NCBI GenBank assembly: GCA_003223515.1
Contig: QHVI01000019.1
Coordinates: 1-64,000 of the forward strand
From: Candidatus Angelobacter sp. Gp1-AA117
GTDB taxonomy: Bacteria; Acidobacteriota; Terriglobia; Terriglobales; Acidobacteriaceae
Length of the DNA: 64,000 bases
Direction: 5' to 3'
Below are positions 1 through 9,558 of this stretch, piece by piece. The first letter of the stretch is position 1; the number at the start of each line of letters is the position of its first letter. The position numbers were made by a program, and so were the translations under genes. A model generated the notes under the pieces. The model saw only the letters and a list, made by a program, of their open reading frames with translations. It had not been told where the DNA came from and searched no databases.

Positions 1-391
1 AGGGCACGCCTACCTGGCGGGCCAGCAGCACGTGCTCGCGGGTCTGCGGCATGGGGCCGTCCGTGGCCGCCACCACCAGGATGGCGCCATCCATCTGCGC
101 CGCTCCGGTGATCATGTTCTTGATGTAGTCGGCGTGGCCGGGGCAATCTACGTGTGCGTAGTGCCGGTTAGGGGTCTCATATTCCACGTGCGCGGTGGCA
201 ATGGTAATGCCGCGCTCCCGCTCTTCCGGCGCGTTGTCAATCGAATCGAACGAGCGGAACTTGATCTTGGGGTTGTGCTTGCTCAACACCTTGGTGATGG
301 CCGCCGTAAGGGTGGTCTTGCCGTGGTCAATGTGACCAATCGTGCCCACGTTCACGTGCGGCTTGCTGCGATCAAATTTTTCCTTTGCCAT
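1..391 (-). CDS. tuf: Elongation factor Tu, N-terminal part (truncated by window edge)
   Basis: Reverse strand reads [43 protein letters not shown]..., the EF-Tu N-terminus with P-loop; next to a tRNA cluster as in classic tufB loci. Confidence 0.97.
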   Translation of the reverse strand, partial: MAKEKFDRSKPHVNVGTIGHIDHGKTTLTAAITKVLSKHNPKIKFRSFDSIDNAPEERERGITIATAHVEYETPNRHYAHVDCPGHADYIKNMITGAAQMDGAILVVAATDGPMPQTREHVLLARQVGVP

Positions 392-433
392 TGCTTCTCC
401 TCAAGTACCCTGAAGGGCCAACTCCAGCGGTGC

Positions 434-787
434 TCAGTAATACCGATAAATCTTCTGATACTTTGCCCGGAGCGCCGGGCCGGCCTGCTCGATCCGCTCC
501 AGGTAAAACTCGCGAATCAGCGCCTGGTCAGATAAAGCGAGCGAATCATAAAGCTGCCGTCCTGACCTCCCTGCCATATCCAGCAGCGGGTCGGCTTGCT
601 CAAGAAGCCTCTCATCCAGCACCTTTTCAAACTGGCGGATGTGAACGTCTGCGCTCTGCAGCTTCTTGAAATACTTTTCTACCGCTCCCGGAGCAAAAAC
701 CCGCTCAATCGCCGCTCTCAAGTGCTCAAATTCTTCGGTCTTCTGTACCGGTATCTGGGCCTGTTGATACGCCATTTCTGAACTCAA
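434..787 (-). CDS. Hypothetical protein (117 aa)
   Basis: ORF lying between tRNA-Gly and tuf, same strand; no recognised motif. Confidence 0.6.
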   Translation of the reverse strand: MSSEMAYQQAQIPVQKTEEFEHLRAAIERVFAPGAVEKYFKKLQSADVHIRQFEKVLDERLLEQADPLLDMAGRSGRQLYDSLALSDQALIREFYLERIEQAGPALRAKYQKIYRYY

Positions 788-817
788 CCTCTGAATGCGA
801 TCTCTTTGACTGAACTC

Positions 818-892
818 TGGAGCGGGAGACGGGAATCGAACCCGCGACCAACAGCTTGGAAGGCTGTGACTCTACCACTGAGTTACTCCCGC
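818..892 (-). tRNA. tRNA-Gly(TCC)
   Basis: GCGGGAGTAACTCAGTGGTAGAGTCACAGCCTTCCAAGCTGTTGGTCGCGGGTTCGATTCCCGTCTCCCGCTCCA on minus strand; cloverleaf and encoded CCA. Confidence 0.97.
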
Positions 893-906
893 CCGCTTTC
901 AATCTG

Positions 907-957
907 AGGCTGTGACTCTAGTCAAGGCTAAAGCCCTGACCTGCCATTACTCCCGCC
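907..957 (-). pseudogene. tRNA-Gly 5'-half relic interrupted by a 20-nt palindrome
   Basis: aggctgtgactcta + gtcaaggctaaagccctgac + ctgccattactcccgcc resembles the adjacent tRNA-Gly 5' half with an inserted hairpin. Confidence 0.6.
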
Positions 958-965
958 AACCACAA

Positions 966-1062
966 TTGGTAATTGAGTAATTTGGTAAATGGGTAATTGA
1001 ACTGCGCGTTATTCCGCCCGCCGTTTTAATTTACCAATTACCAAATTACCCACTTACTCAAT
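966..1062. repeat. AT-rich inverted repeat (R3), locus A
   Basis: ttggtaattgagtaatttggtaaatgggtaattg ... ttttaatttaccaattaccaaattacccacttactcaatc. Confidence 0.8.
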
Positions 1063-1260
1063 CTTTTCCCTGATCTTCTCGGCTTTCCAGTGCAGCACTG
1101 TTCTGACTGCGAAAAACGCTACCACCGCCAGCGTCAAGGCCCTGATGCCGATCTTGCCGCCGGCAATGCTGATTGGAACATCGTCCATAGTGGTCCAGAT
1201 CAGCAGCCCTAAAAGGACATAAACCACGAGCGCAATCAACAGCTTCTTATGTTTTTCCAT
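1054..1260 (-). CDS. Small two-TM membrane protein (68 aa)
   Basis: MEKHKKLLIALVVYVLLGLLIWTT...; hydrophobic segments, located between tRNA genes. Confidence 0.6.
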   Translation of the reverse strand: MEKHKKLLIALVVYVLLGLLIWTTMDDVPISIAGGKIGIRALTLAVVAFFAVRTVLHWKAEKIREKIE

Positions 1261-1275
1261 CTGCGCTCAAAATCC

Positions 1276-1363
1276 TGGTGCACAGGGGAGGATTCGAACC
1301 TCCGTAGCTCCGAAGAGCGGCAGATTTACAGTCTGCTACCATTAACCACTCGGTCACCTGTGC
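1276..1363 (-). tRNA. tRNA-Tyr(GTA)
   Basis: GCACAGGTGACCGAGTGGTTAATGGTAGCAGACTGTAAATCTGCCGCTCTTCGGAGCTACGGAGGTTCGAATCCTCCCCTGTGCACCA; class II long variable arm. Confidence 0.97.
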
Positions 1364-1429
1364 ATTTTCATTTCAAGGGCCCGGCGCTTACTTCCGCCCT
1401 CAACCGAGCTACAGCAACCTGGCAAATTC

Positions 1430-1550
1430 TGGAGCTGATAACCGGGACGGGAAAAACATGAACCGGTGACCCCCTTTATTTTCACCGCGACGACGCTACG
1501 CTGTCGCGATACTTACCAAGGGAGTGCTCTACCAACTGAGCTACATCAGC
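1430..1550 (-). pseudogene. Interrupted tRNA-Thr(GGT)-like relic (two insertions)
   Basis: Matches the intact tRNA-Thr at 1568-1643 except for about 40 nt in the 3' anticodon stem/variable region and about 11 nt in the T-loop. Confidence 0.8.
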
Positions 1551-1567
1551 CCTGTGTATTTAAATTC

Positions 1568-1643
<76 letters not shown>

Positions 1644-1669
1644 TCAAAACTTTCAACTACGCTACGGCG

Positions 1670-1739
1670 CTCCCTTACCAAGGGAGTGCTCTTTATTTCG
1701 GGCTTCCGCTGCGCTCCGCCGCAACTGAGCTACATCAGC
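1670..1739 (-). pseudogene. Partial tRNA-Thr(GGT) relic with about 30-nt D-loop insertion, 3' half missing
   Basis: 5' acceptor/D-stem and anticodon arm identical to tRNA-Thr(GGT), split by ttatttcgggcttccgctgcgctccgccgc. Confidence 0.75.
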
Positions 1740-1937
1740 CCTTTAAATCAAAGCCGGCCGAAAAAGGAGAATTGCGCCGCTTATAAGCGGGCTGCAAACG
1801 CGCAAAACATACTTCCGCACAGACGCCAGTTACCTTACGGAGAAGTCTTCGTGGATTGCGTTCCGGTGGAAAGTCTTCGTGCGCAGTATCTGCCAATCCT
1901 GAGACGCGCCAGCTACACGTTCCAGGCTCCCCTTATC

Positions 1938-2013
1938 TGGAGCTGGCGAAGGGATTTGAACCCCCGACCCTCTGATTACAAATCAGATGCTCTACCAACT
2001 GAGCTACGCCAGC
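1938..2013 (-). tRNA. tRNA-Thr(TGT)
   Basis: GCTGGCGTAGCTCAGTTGGTAGAGCATCTGATTTGTAATCAGAGGGTCGGGGGTTCAAATCCCTTCGCCAGCTCCA. Confidence 0.97.
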
Positions 2014-2561
2014 AAACTACTTTTCCCGACACTACGGGGCAAAGATAATAAGTTAGCACAGCGGCATTCCACGTGCAACAGCAACACTGGTACAGGGCAA
2101 TCGCATTTGAAAACAGAGTTGACGGGGACAACCGCTCTTCGACCTAAATGCAATTGATTTTGATTACCAATCCTCCCGAAACGCCGTCAGGATGAACCAA
2201 TCGAGTAATCTCTATCGTGCCAAATGTCTTGTCGCACCGCTGATCCATGGCCGTTCCATGCCTATGGCGCAGGACGGATGGCTCCACTGGCTCTGAAATT
2301 CCAAATGCGATTGCCCTGAAACACTGGTAACTGTTTAGGGGGCGTACCGGCTGTCCTGCTTCCCTGACTATTGTATCAATTTCCGCCCTTTCAGGCAGGC
2401 GAAAGCCGGCATAACCGCATTGGATTAAAGGGTACCTCTGGGCTGAAGCACTGCTCAAAGCCTTTTGGCCGAGATTCAGATGAGTCCCAAATTGAAGGTG
2501 GAATAGTAAAAAGAAGCATCAGCGGGCCGCCGAACAGAAACCCGCAAGCCTCGATGCAGGA

Positions 2562-2825
2562 CTACGCTATGCCATCCAGCAATGCCGAGATGCTTATTTC
2601 CAGCTTGGTGGTGATCGTTAAGAGAGTGGCAAAGGTAACGTTGCACTCGCCGCGTTCCACTTCGCCCATGTGGCTGCGGTTAATCCCACAACTGTCCGCG
2701 AAGGCCTCCTGGGAATATCCTTTCTTCGAGCGCAAATCCCGTATCCGTGCCCCAATCGCAATAAGCTGTTTTTCCATGTGTCCGATTGTCATACCATGAC
2801 CGCCCATAACGCCACTGGTTATCAC
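2562..2825 (-). CDS. XRE-family HTH regulator (start may be internal, near 2777)
   Basis: IGARIRDLRSKKGYSQEAFADSCGINRSHMGEVERGECNVTFATLLTI; canonical XRE HTH. Confidence 0.85.
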   Translation of the reverse strand: MITSGVMGGHGMTIGHMEKQLIAIGARIRDLRSKKGYSQEAFADSCGINRSHMGEVERGECNVTFATLLTITTKLEISISALLDGIA

Positions 2826-2834
2826 CAGTCTTGC

Positions 2835-2848
2835 TATAACTTGTTATA
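2835..2848. promoter_or_regulatory. Candidate operator palindrome TATAAC-TT-GTTATA
   Basis: Perfect inverted repeat in the intergenic region between two divergent XRE genes. Confidence 0.45.
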
Positions 2849-2908
2849 ATAGGTGCGCCTTCCGAATTCCGGCGGATTCTTTCTTCGGAGGGCGGCACAG
2901 GAGCATCC

Positions 2909-3145
2909 ATGAGAAAGCTGGATCCAGGTGTGGAGTTGGCCCATAAAGCCCTTGGACAACGCATCAAGAGATTGCGTCAGAAAAAAGGCCTGTCTCAGGA
3001 GGCGTTTGCCGCGAAGTGTGGCATTGGCACACGCTACGTGGCCAAGATCGAGATGGGCGAAACTACACTTCCGTTTTCAGTACTCACCCAGATTGCTGAA
3101 GGACTCGACACAACCCTCTTCGCCCTGTTAAAGGGTATTGCCTGA
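2909..3145 (+). CDS. XRE-family HTH regulator
   Basis: LGQRIKRLRQKKGLSQEAFAAKCGIGTRYVAKIEMGETTLPFSVLTQIAEGL. Confidence 0.88.
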   Translation: MRKLDPGVELAHKALGQRIKRLRQKKGLSQEAFAAKCGIGTRYVAKIEMGETTLPFSVLTQIAEGLDTTLFALLKGIA

Positions 3146-3819
3146 AGACTAATCAAGGCCCGCTGGCATGGGATTCGGTGGGCCTTGATTACTTCGTTGA
3201 GACCGAGCACATTGCAATTTCCTTCTTTCCTCCCGGTATTCCTCCGACCCATTGTCCGATTTCGGATCACCCCGGCTGTTCTGTCAGGGATAGAGTAAAC
3301 AGGCCTGACAGGGATTTGGCGAAAAAGTCCAATAAACATGCGGGTTGTCAGGGCGTCAGGCTGTCAGGGCTAATTTTTCGTTCCGGCAGCAACGAGCAAC
3401 AAAAACATGCAGGCAGGCAGACGGATGTCCTGAGCCAAAGCGGATTCCGGTCATAAGCTTGAGTCATGGTGTCGTCGGTACGCATGGTGTTTTCGGCACG
3501 CACCCTGGCCATATAAATTAGTAATATAATAAAAATATTACAATGTCAAGGCCAATTAAGAATTCGGGGGTGGATTCGGATCTTTCACCGGCAGTGATTC
3601 GCGGCACGTGGACGAAGCGGACGGTGATTTGCTCATCAACATTCGGAAAGGTTGCGCGTGTTTGTCCCCTAGAGGCTGCATCGTCACGCCGCCTGCACTT
3701 CGGTCTACGACCAGCCAGTTGCCATTGGCGAAAGGGTGATCTGGGATCCCAGACTGCTGGTTCACCCGGGTGGTAAATCAATCATTGCAGTTTGTCCCGG
3801 CCCTGAGTAGCCTCAGTCC

Positions 3820-4572
3820 ATGATCTTTGGACGCATTTTATTTACACTGCTTCTCATCGTGGATGGTACAGCCTGGGCCGGAGACTGCAAGCAGCCATTG
3901 GATAAAAACACTCTCAACAGCATCGGGTTAGGACACACAACCGATGTGCAACTCAAGCCCGGTGACACATACCAGTTCACTCTGGCCATTTTGAGTACTT
4001 ACGCGCCTTCTCAGCCTGTAAATGCTTGTGCCACCTGGAAGGTAGAGCCGACAGGAAAGGGCGCTTCCATTTCAGACAATGGGCTGCTGAAAATCGATCC
4101 CGCGACAACGCCGGATTCCCGCTTCGTTGTGACCGCAGATATTGAGAAAGGCCGCACGCAGCGTACCATACCGGTAGTCGTCTATACCGATAAGACGCAC
4201 CCGCTGGTTGGGTTCTGGAGGCAAACAGGCTTTCAATGCAAGCCCGTTGGCGGCACGAATATGCCCGTAACGGGGACCATCGAGGAACTGGAATTTCGCG
4301 CCAGCGGCTGGTTCTCGGTAACCTGGACGCCATTCGAGGTATACAAAGATTATTGGGGAACGTATAAGATCGATCCGGCCAGCAACAGCTTTTCATTGAA
4401 GATTGAAAGAGGTAATTACGTGCCGCAAGTTTTCCATGGCGATGGCACGTACAAGCTGACCAATCCATCTACCCTGGAATTCCAGGATATTTTTCTGGGA
4501 GTGGAACATAAGGCAGATAACCAGCAAGTGCAGGTTCCAGCCGGATGCGTTTATACCTTTAAACGCATGTAG
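3820..4572 (+). CDS. Secreted hypothetical protein
   Basis: N-terminal signal peptide MIFGRILFTLLLIVDGTAWA; coherent 250-aa ORF. Confidence 0.75.
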   Translation: MIFGRILFTLLLIVDGTAWAGDCKQPLDKNTLNSIGLGHTTDVQLKPGDTYQFTLAILSTYAPSQPVNACATWKVEPTGKGASISDNGLLKIDPATTPDSRFVVTADIEKGRTQRTIPVVVYTDKTHPLVGFWRQTGFQCKPVGGTNMPVTGTIEELEFRASGWFSVTWTPFEVYKDYWGTYKIDPASNSFSLKIERGNYVPQVFHGDGTYKLTNPSTLEFQDIFLGVEHKADNQQVQVPAGCVYTFKRM

Positions 4573-4653
4573 CAGCTACAGACGAATTCCTGCAGCAGCA
4601 GTTCTGCCTGCGAATGCAGGCTGCATCTAAGACAACAGCACAGCAAATGGGGG

Positions 4654-5949
4654 TTGTTCCACACTGCTATGGAGTGTTCCACCGGCTTTGTTGTCTTTGC
4701 ATGGATGGTGATTGGCTGGGAGGCGTTCCTGCTGCTGATGGCCTTATTTGAGCCGGCACTCAGGTACAAAATTGCTCAGTTTGAATCCCCTGCACTCGAT
4801 TCAGAGGCGTTCCTGCGCACCATCGAGGCCCTTACTGACGCCCAGGTGAATCATGCCAGCCTGCTGACTGTCCATACCAATGGAGAGCACTTTTACGAAG
4901 CTGAACTCGAAGCCATTGGTAAAGCCCGCCGCAGCATTAATCTTGAAGCCTACATCTTTCAAAAGGGTGAGGTCACACGCAGGTTTGTCAGCGCGCTGGC
5001 AGAACGCGCGCGTGCCGGAGTGCGGGTGAACGTGGTGCTGGACGCCATCGGGAGCCTCTCCACGACGAAAAGCCACCTGAAAGAATTGCTCGAGGCTGGC
5101 GGCAGGGTTCAGTTCTATCATCCATTGAGCTGGCGCAGTGCTGCGCGCATCAACAACCGTTCCCACCGGGAGTTGCTGGTCATCGATGGTGAAACCGGAT
5201 TCATCGGGGGCGCCGGATTCGCCGACCACTGGCTGCATTCGAAGAAGAAGCGGAAACGGTGGCGTGACACCATGATCCAGGTAGAAGGCGAAGTGGTATG
5301 CAACCTCCAGGCTACTTTCGCCGAAAACTGGCTGGAATCGAGCGGAGAAGTGATCTTCGGTGAGGAGTATTTCCCGTTCTGCGAGAACAAAGGCCAAAGC
5401 AAAGCCATGGTGATCAACAGCGCGCCTTCAGTTGGGGGCTCAACCCGCGCGCGAATTCTGTTTCAGGCCATGGTTTCCGCCGCAGAAAAATGTATCTACA
5501 TCACCAGCCCTTATTTTTTGCCTGATTCGAGCCTTGTTAAGGAGTTGGTTCGGGCAGTGCAGCGCGGCGTAGAACTAAAAATCATTGTTCCGGGCAAGAA
5601 GAGCGATCACGCCTTGACTCGCAGTTCGAGCCGCAGGCTCTATGGAGAACTGCTCAAGGCCGGCGCTCAAATCCACGAATACCAGCCCAGCATGATTCAC
5701 GCGAAAATTCTCATCGTGGATGACTTGTGGAGCATAGCCGGCTCTACTAACTTCGATAACCGCTCCTTTGGCCTGAATGATGAAGTAAATGTTGCTGCGC
5801 GTGATCCTGAGCTTGCTGCGAGATTGACGCAGGATTTTGCTGCTGATCTGGCTGAGAGCAAACAAATGAGTCTTGAGTCATGGAGACATCGCTCTATTCT
5901 CGAACGATTGAATGAAGTTTTAGGCTGGGCCCTGGAGCGGCAGCAATGA
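4654..5949 (+). CDS. Phospholipase D / cardiolipin synthase-like protein
   Basis: Two HKD-type regions: SHRELLVIDGETGFIGGAGFADHW and IHAKILIVDDLWSIAGSTNFDNRSF. Confidence 0.88.
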   Translation: MFHTAMECSTGFVVFAWMVIGWEAFLLLMALFEPALRYKIAQFESPALDSEAFLRTIEALTDAQVNHASLLTVHTNGEHFYEAELEAIGKARRSINLEAYIFQKGEVTRRFVSALAERARAGVRVNVVLDAIGSLSTTKSHLKELLEAGGRVQFYHPLSWRSAARINNRSHRELLVIDGETGFIGGAGFADHWLHSKKKRKRWRDTMIQVEGEVVCNLQATFAENWLESSGEVIFGEEYFPFCENKGQSKAMVINSAPSVGGSTRARILFQAMVSAAEKCIYITSPYFLPDSSLVKELVRAVQRGVELKIIVPGKKSDHALTRSSSRRLYGELLKAGAQIHEYQPSMIHAKILIVDDLWSIAGSTNFDNRSFGLNDEVNVAARDPELAARLTQDFAADLAESKQMSLESWRHRSILERLNEVLGWALERQQ

Positions 5950-6339
5950 ATATTCAAAGGGCAGGGAGTCACGGCGTCATGTCGCTAAACCTAAAACGGA
6001 AATATCCAATAAATAGAATTTATCGCTCTAATCCTTCTAATGTTGGCTTGGAGATTTAATTTGTTAATCATTCAGGCGGTATTTCTTTATAAATAGACAT
6101 GGCGGAATGTCGCTACTCTGGAGAGGCGCAGCAGGATGCAATAGCTCTGCAAGCACCGCTATCCTTACATTCAGTGCTGGCTGGACTATAACAAAAATGT
6201 AAAAGTTTCTGTGAACTATATTTTCAGGTATAGTTTCATTCCCTACTATTCACTATAGTTGTTCATTTCAGGATAGTTACTAATCTAGATAATTGCAGAA
6301 TTATAAGAGAGCCTGTTAGGATGGCTGCGAAGGAGCCCT

Positions 6340-6576
6340 ATGGATACACATTCAATATTATCAGAACTCAGAGCGGAAAGGGACCGGTTAGACCAGGCCA
6401 TTACTGCTCTAGAGGGAGGAAACGGGAGAAGACGTGGCCGCAAGCCAGGTCCTGTGCCCGGGAACGGAAGGCGTGGAAGGCGTGGCCGTCGTCGTTTGAG
6501 CGCTGCCGCCAAGAAGCGCATTTCTGACATGATGAAGTTGAGGTGGGCGGAACGCAAGAAGGCCGCCAAGAAGTAA
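6340..6576 (+). CDS. Small highly basic protein with AT-hook-like RGRKPGP motif
   Basis: GRRRGRKPGPVPGNGRRGRRGRRRLSAAAKKRISDMMKLRWAERKKAAKK; aaggag RBS; strong terminator follows. Confidence 0.8.
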   Translation: MDTHSILSELRAERDRLDQAITALEGGNGRRRGRKPGPVPGNGRRGRRGRRRLSAAAKKRISDMMKLRWAERKKAAKK

Positions 6577-6599
6577 GGGTCGTTAGGCCAGGTATAAAC

Positions 6600-6634
6600 A
6601 AAAGCGCCGAACTCGGCCAGAGTTCGGCGCTTTT
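6600..6634. terminator. Intrinsic terminator, possibly bidirectional
   Basis: AAAGCGCCGAACTC-GGCCA-GAGTTCGGCGCTTTT. Confidence 0.9.
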
Positions 6635-6698
6635 GCTTTCTGTGATAAACGTGAGCACTCAATCAGAACTTCATTCCTCTCGTATATAGTGTAGGGCT

Positions 6699-7493
6699 AT
6701 GTTCCGGAACAGCTTTATCCTGCTCGCGCTGCTGGTGTTCGCCGTCTGTCTGCAGGCGCAGGACAATTATGAAATCCAGGTCTATGGCGCTGACACAGTC
6801 GAACCCCATGCGACCATGGTCGAGTTTCATACAAATTTCACTGTCGATGGAAGTAAGGCGCCTACTGACGACGTACGCCCAACCAACCATGCCATCCACG
6901 AAACCCTCGAGATTACCCACGGGTTCAATGACTGGTTTGAAACTGGCTTTTACGTGTTCACAAGCGCCCGCTCCGGCGATGGATGGGACTGGGTAGGAGA
7001 TCACATCCGCCCGCGCTTCCGGATTCCCGAGAAGTGGCACTGGCCAGTAGGAATCAGCATTTCCAATGAAATCGGCTACCAGAGAAGAAGCTACTCACCG
7101 GACACCTGGACCTGGGAAATCCGTCCCATTGTAGATAAGAAGATCGGCCCATGGTACCTATCTTTCAATCCGACGATTGGCAAGTCTCTACATGGCGAAA
7201 ATGTCAAAAATGGCTATGACTTTTCGCCTAACGTGAAAATATCTTACGACTTCACCAAAATTGTGAGCGGCGGCCTGGAATACTATGGCGTTCTGGGCCC
7301 CATCGGCAGCTTCGATCCTATTGCCGATCAGGAACAACAGATATTCCCTTCCATTGATCTCAATGTGTCACCGCAATGGGAATTTAACTTCGGAGTAGGA
7401 GTGGGGCTGACCCGTTCCACCGACCATCTGATCGTGAAAGCCATCATCGGCAGGAGATTCACCTGGGGACGCCAGGGAGAAAAAGTACCATAA
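6699..7493 (+). CDS. Secreted/outer-membrane hypothetical protein
   Basis: Signal peptide MFRNSFILLALLVFAVCLQAQ and alternating aromatic beta-strand-like segments. Confidence 0.7.
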   Translation: MFRNSFILLALLVFAVCLQAQDNYEIQVYGADTVEPHATMVEFHTNFTVDGSKAPTDDVRPTNHAIHETLEITHGFNDWFETGFYVFTSARSGDGWDWVGDHIRPRFRIPEKWHWPVGISISNEIGYQRRSYSPDTWTWEIRPIVDKKIGPWYLSFNPTIGKSLHGENVKNGYDFSPNVKISYDFTKIVSGGLEYYGVLGPIGSFDPIADQEQQIFPSIDLNVSPQWEFNFGVGVGLTRSTDHLIVKAIIGRRFTWGRQGEKVP

Positions 7494-7547
7494 TGAGATG
7501 ATGTCAATGTTTGCGTCGTCTCATGCTCGAATCGCACCTTCAGGAAT

Positions 7548-7630
7548 GGGCAAATGGGTAATTTGGTAAGTGGGTAAATGAAACCAGGATCTCAGGTCAA
7601 AATTACCCATTTATCAAATTATTCATTTGC
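7548..7630. repeat. AT-rich inverted repeat (R3), locus B
   Basis: gggcaaatgggtaatttggtaagtgggtaaatg ... aaattacccatttatcaaattattcatttgccc. Confidence 0.8.
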
Positions 7631-7717
7631 CCATTGCCGTACCATGCTCTGCGCTCAGATTTTATTTGCTACGGGCCAGAATGCACTATAATTCTGCGCT
7701 TCGGACCGGGGCACAGA

Positions 7718-9388
7718 ATGCTGCGCATAATCTTTTTTCTCACGGTGCTTCATCTCACAATGTCGACTTTTGTTTTTCCTCAAGACCGCGCCTATGGCCG
7801 CTCCATGGTCATTACCGACCGGGGGATCGTAGGAACCAGCCACTATCTGGCTTCTCAGGCGGGCGCCCAGGTGCTGGCCAAAGGCGGTTCAGCCATGGAC
7901 GCTGCCATTGCCGCCAACGCAGTCCTGGGCGTAACCGAGCCCATGATGAATGGCATGGGCGGCGACCTGTTCCTGATCTATTGGGACTCCAAGACCGGAA
8001 AACTCTACGGCTTGAATGCCAGCGGGTGGGCTCCACGTAAACTCACCATTGAATTCCTGGCGCAGCACGGGATCACTGCTATGCCTCATGATGGCATTCA
8101 CAGTGTGACGGTTCCGGGCGCTGTGGAGGGATGGAGCCAGGCGCACCAGAAGTTTGGCCGGTTGCCGTGGAAAGAGCTGTTCACACCTGCGATCTACTAT
8201 GCGGAACATGGCTATGCCGTCCCGGAGATTATCCGCGCTTATTGGGCGGATGAAGTGCCCAAGATGCAGAAGACCGCTGAAGCGCGCAGCGTCTTTCTGC
8301 CGAATGGCAAAGCTCCGGAGTTGGGAGCCAGGTTCAGCAATCCTGATGTCGCACATGCCCTGAAGTTGATCGCGGAGCAGGGCCGCGACGCTTTCTATAA
8401 AGGTGAAATTGCGCAAGCTATCGTCGAAACATCCAATGCCCTGGGTGGGGCCATGCAGCTCGAAGACCTCGCCGACTTCTCGGCGGAATGGGTGGAACCT
8501 GTTTCGATCGACTATCGGGGCTGGAAGATATATGAACTGCCTCCGAATGTGCAGGGCATGGCTGCTCTGGAGATGCTCAACATCATGAGCAACTTTCAGC
8601 CGGAGAAAGCCGGCCCCCACAGCACGCCTGAACTTCACAAGAAAATCGAAGCCATGAAGCTGGCCTATGCCGACCTTTACCGTTATAACGCTGATCCGCG
8701 TTTCGCCAAGGTTCCGGTAACAGGGCTGCTGTCAAAAGAATATGCTGCGCAGCGCGCGTCAATGATCAATCCTGACAAAGCCAATTGTGATCCCGGAGCC
8801 GGCAAACCTTCCGGCAGCGACACGACGTATCTGGCAGTGGTAGACAAAGAGGGCAATATCGCCTCGCTGATCCAGAGCAACTATTCCGGCTTTGGTTCAG
8901 GCATAGTGGTCAACAAAATGGGGTTTGCCCTGCAGAACCGTGGTGCGCTGTTTACCCTTGATGCCAGGCATCCGAATGCGCTGGCCCCGCGCAAGCGCCC
9001 GTTCCATACGATCATTCCTGCATTTATGGAGCGCGGCGATGTTCATATTGGATTCGGCATCATGGGGGGAGCGAACCAGCCTCTGGCCCATGCCCAGTTT
9101 GTCTCCAACCTGGTGGATTATGGCATGAACATCCAGGGAGCACTGGAAGCGCCGCGCTTCACTGTGGCCAGCGGAAGAGTGACTTGCGACATTGTGATCG
9201 AATCGCGCGTGCCACCTGACGTCTTGAAAGCTCTTACCCAGAAAGGCCACAATCTGATGGTTCGCCAGCAATACACGTCGCTCATGGGACGCGGTCAGGC
9301 CGTGGTGCACAACTCCAGTACCCGCATGAACTATGGAGCTTCTGATCCCCGGGCAGACGGTGTGGCAGAACCGGAACCATTGCCTTAA
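7718..9388 (+). CDS. ggt: Gamma-glutamyltransferase
   Basis: GGSAMDAAIAANAVLGVTEPMMNGMGGDLFLIYWD, SDTTYLAVVDKEGN, and GGANQPLAHAQFVSNLVDYGMNIQGALEAPRF; start chosen at MLRIIFFL signal peptide. Confidence 0.93.
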   Translation: MLRIIFFLTVLHLTMSTFVFPQDRAYGRSMVITDRGIVGTSHYLASQAGAQVLAKGGSAMDAAIAANAVLGVTEPMMNGMGGDLFLIYWDSKTGKLYGLNASGWAPRKLTIEFLAQHGITAMPHDGIHSVTVPGAVEGWSQAHQKFGRLPWKELFTPAIYYAEHGYAVPEIIRAYWADEVPKMQKTAEARSVFLPNGKAPELGARFSNPDVAHALKLIAEQGRDAFYKGEIAQAIVETSNALGGAMQLEDLADFSAEWVEPVSIDYRGWKIYELPPNVQGMAALEMLNIMSNFQPEKAGPHSTPELHKKIEAMKLAYADLYRYNADPRFAKVPVTGLLSKEYAAQRASMINPDKANCDPGAGKPSGSDTTYLAVVDKEGNIASLIQSNYSGFGSGIVVNKMGFALQNRGALFTLDARHPNALAPRKRPFHTIIPAFMERGDVHIGFGIMGGANQPLAHAQFVSNLVDYGMNIQGALEAPRFTVASGRVTCDIVIESRVPPDVLKALTQKGHNLMVRQQYTSLMGRGQAVVHNSSTRMNYGASDPRADGVAEPEPLP

Positions 9389-9445
9389 AATTACCGACCT
9401 GTGCGTGCTGCGCAGTAGTGAGCCGAGATTCTCCCCCGAGGGCGG

Positions 9446-9558
9446 CCAATGTCACTTACTTTGCACATTCGAGCATGAATTTAAAAGAATTTTCGCATGG
9501 GCGGGCAGCAGCGGGGCAGATTCCTCCGCCCTACTCACGCGCTGAAGAAAACGCGCGT
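9446..9558. repeat. Interspersed repeat R1, copy 1 (about 113 bp)
   Basis: ccaatgtcacttactttgcacattcgagcatgaatttaaaagaattttcgcatgggcggg...cacgcgctgaagaaaacgcgcgt; near-identical copy at 20278-20390. Confidence 0.85.
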
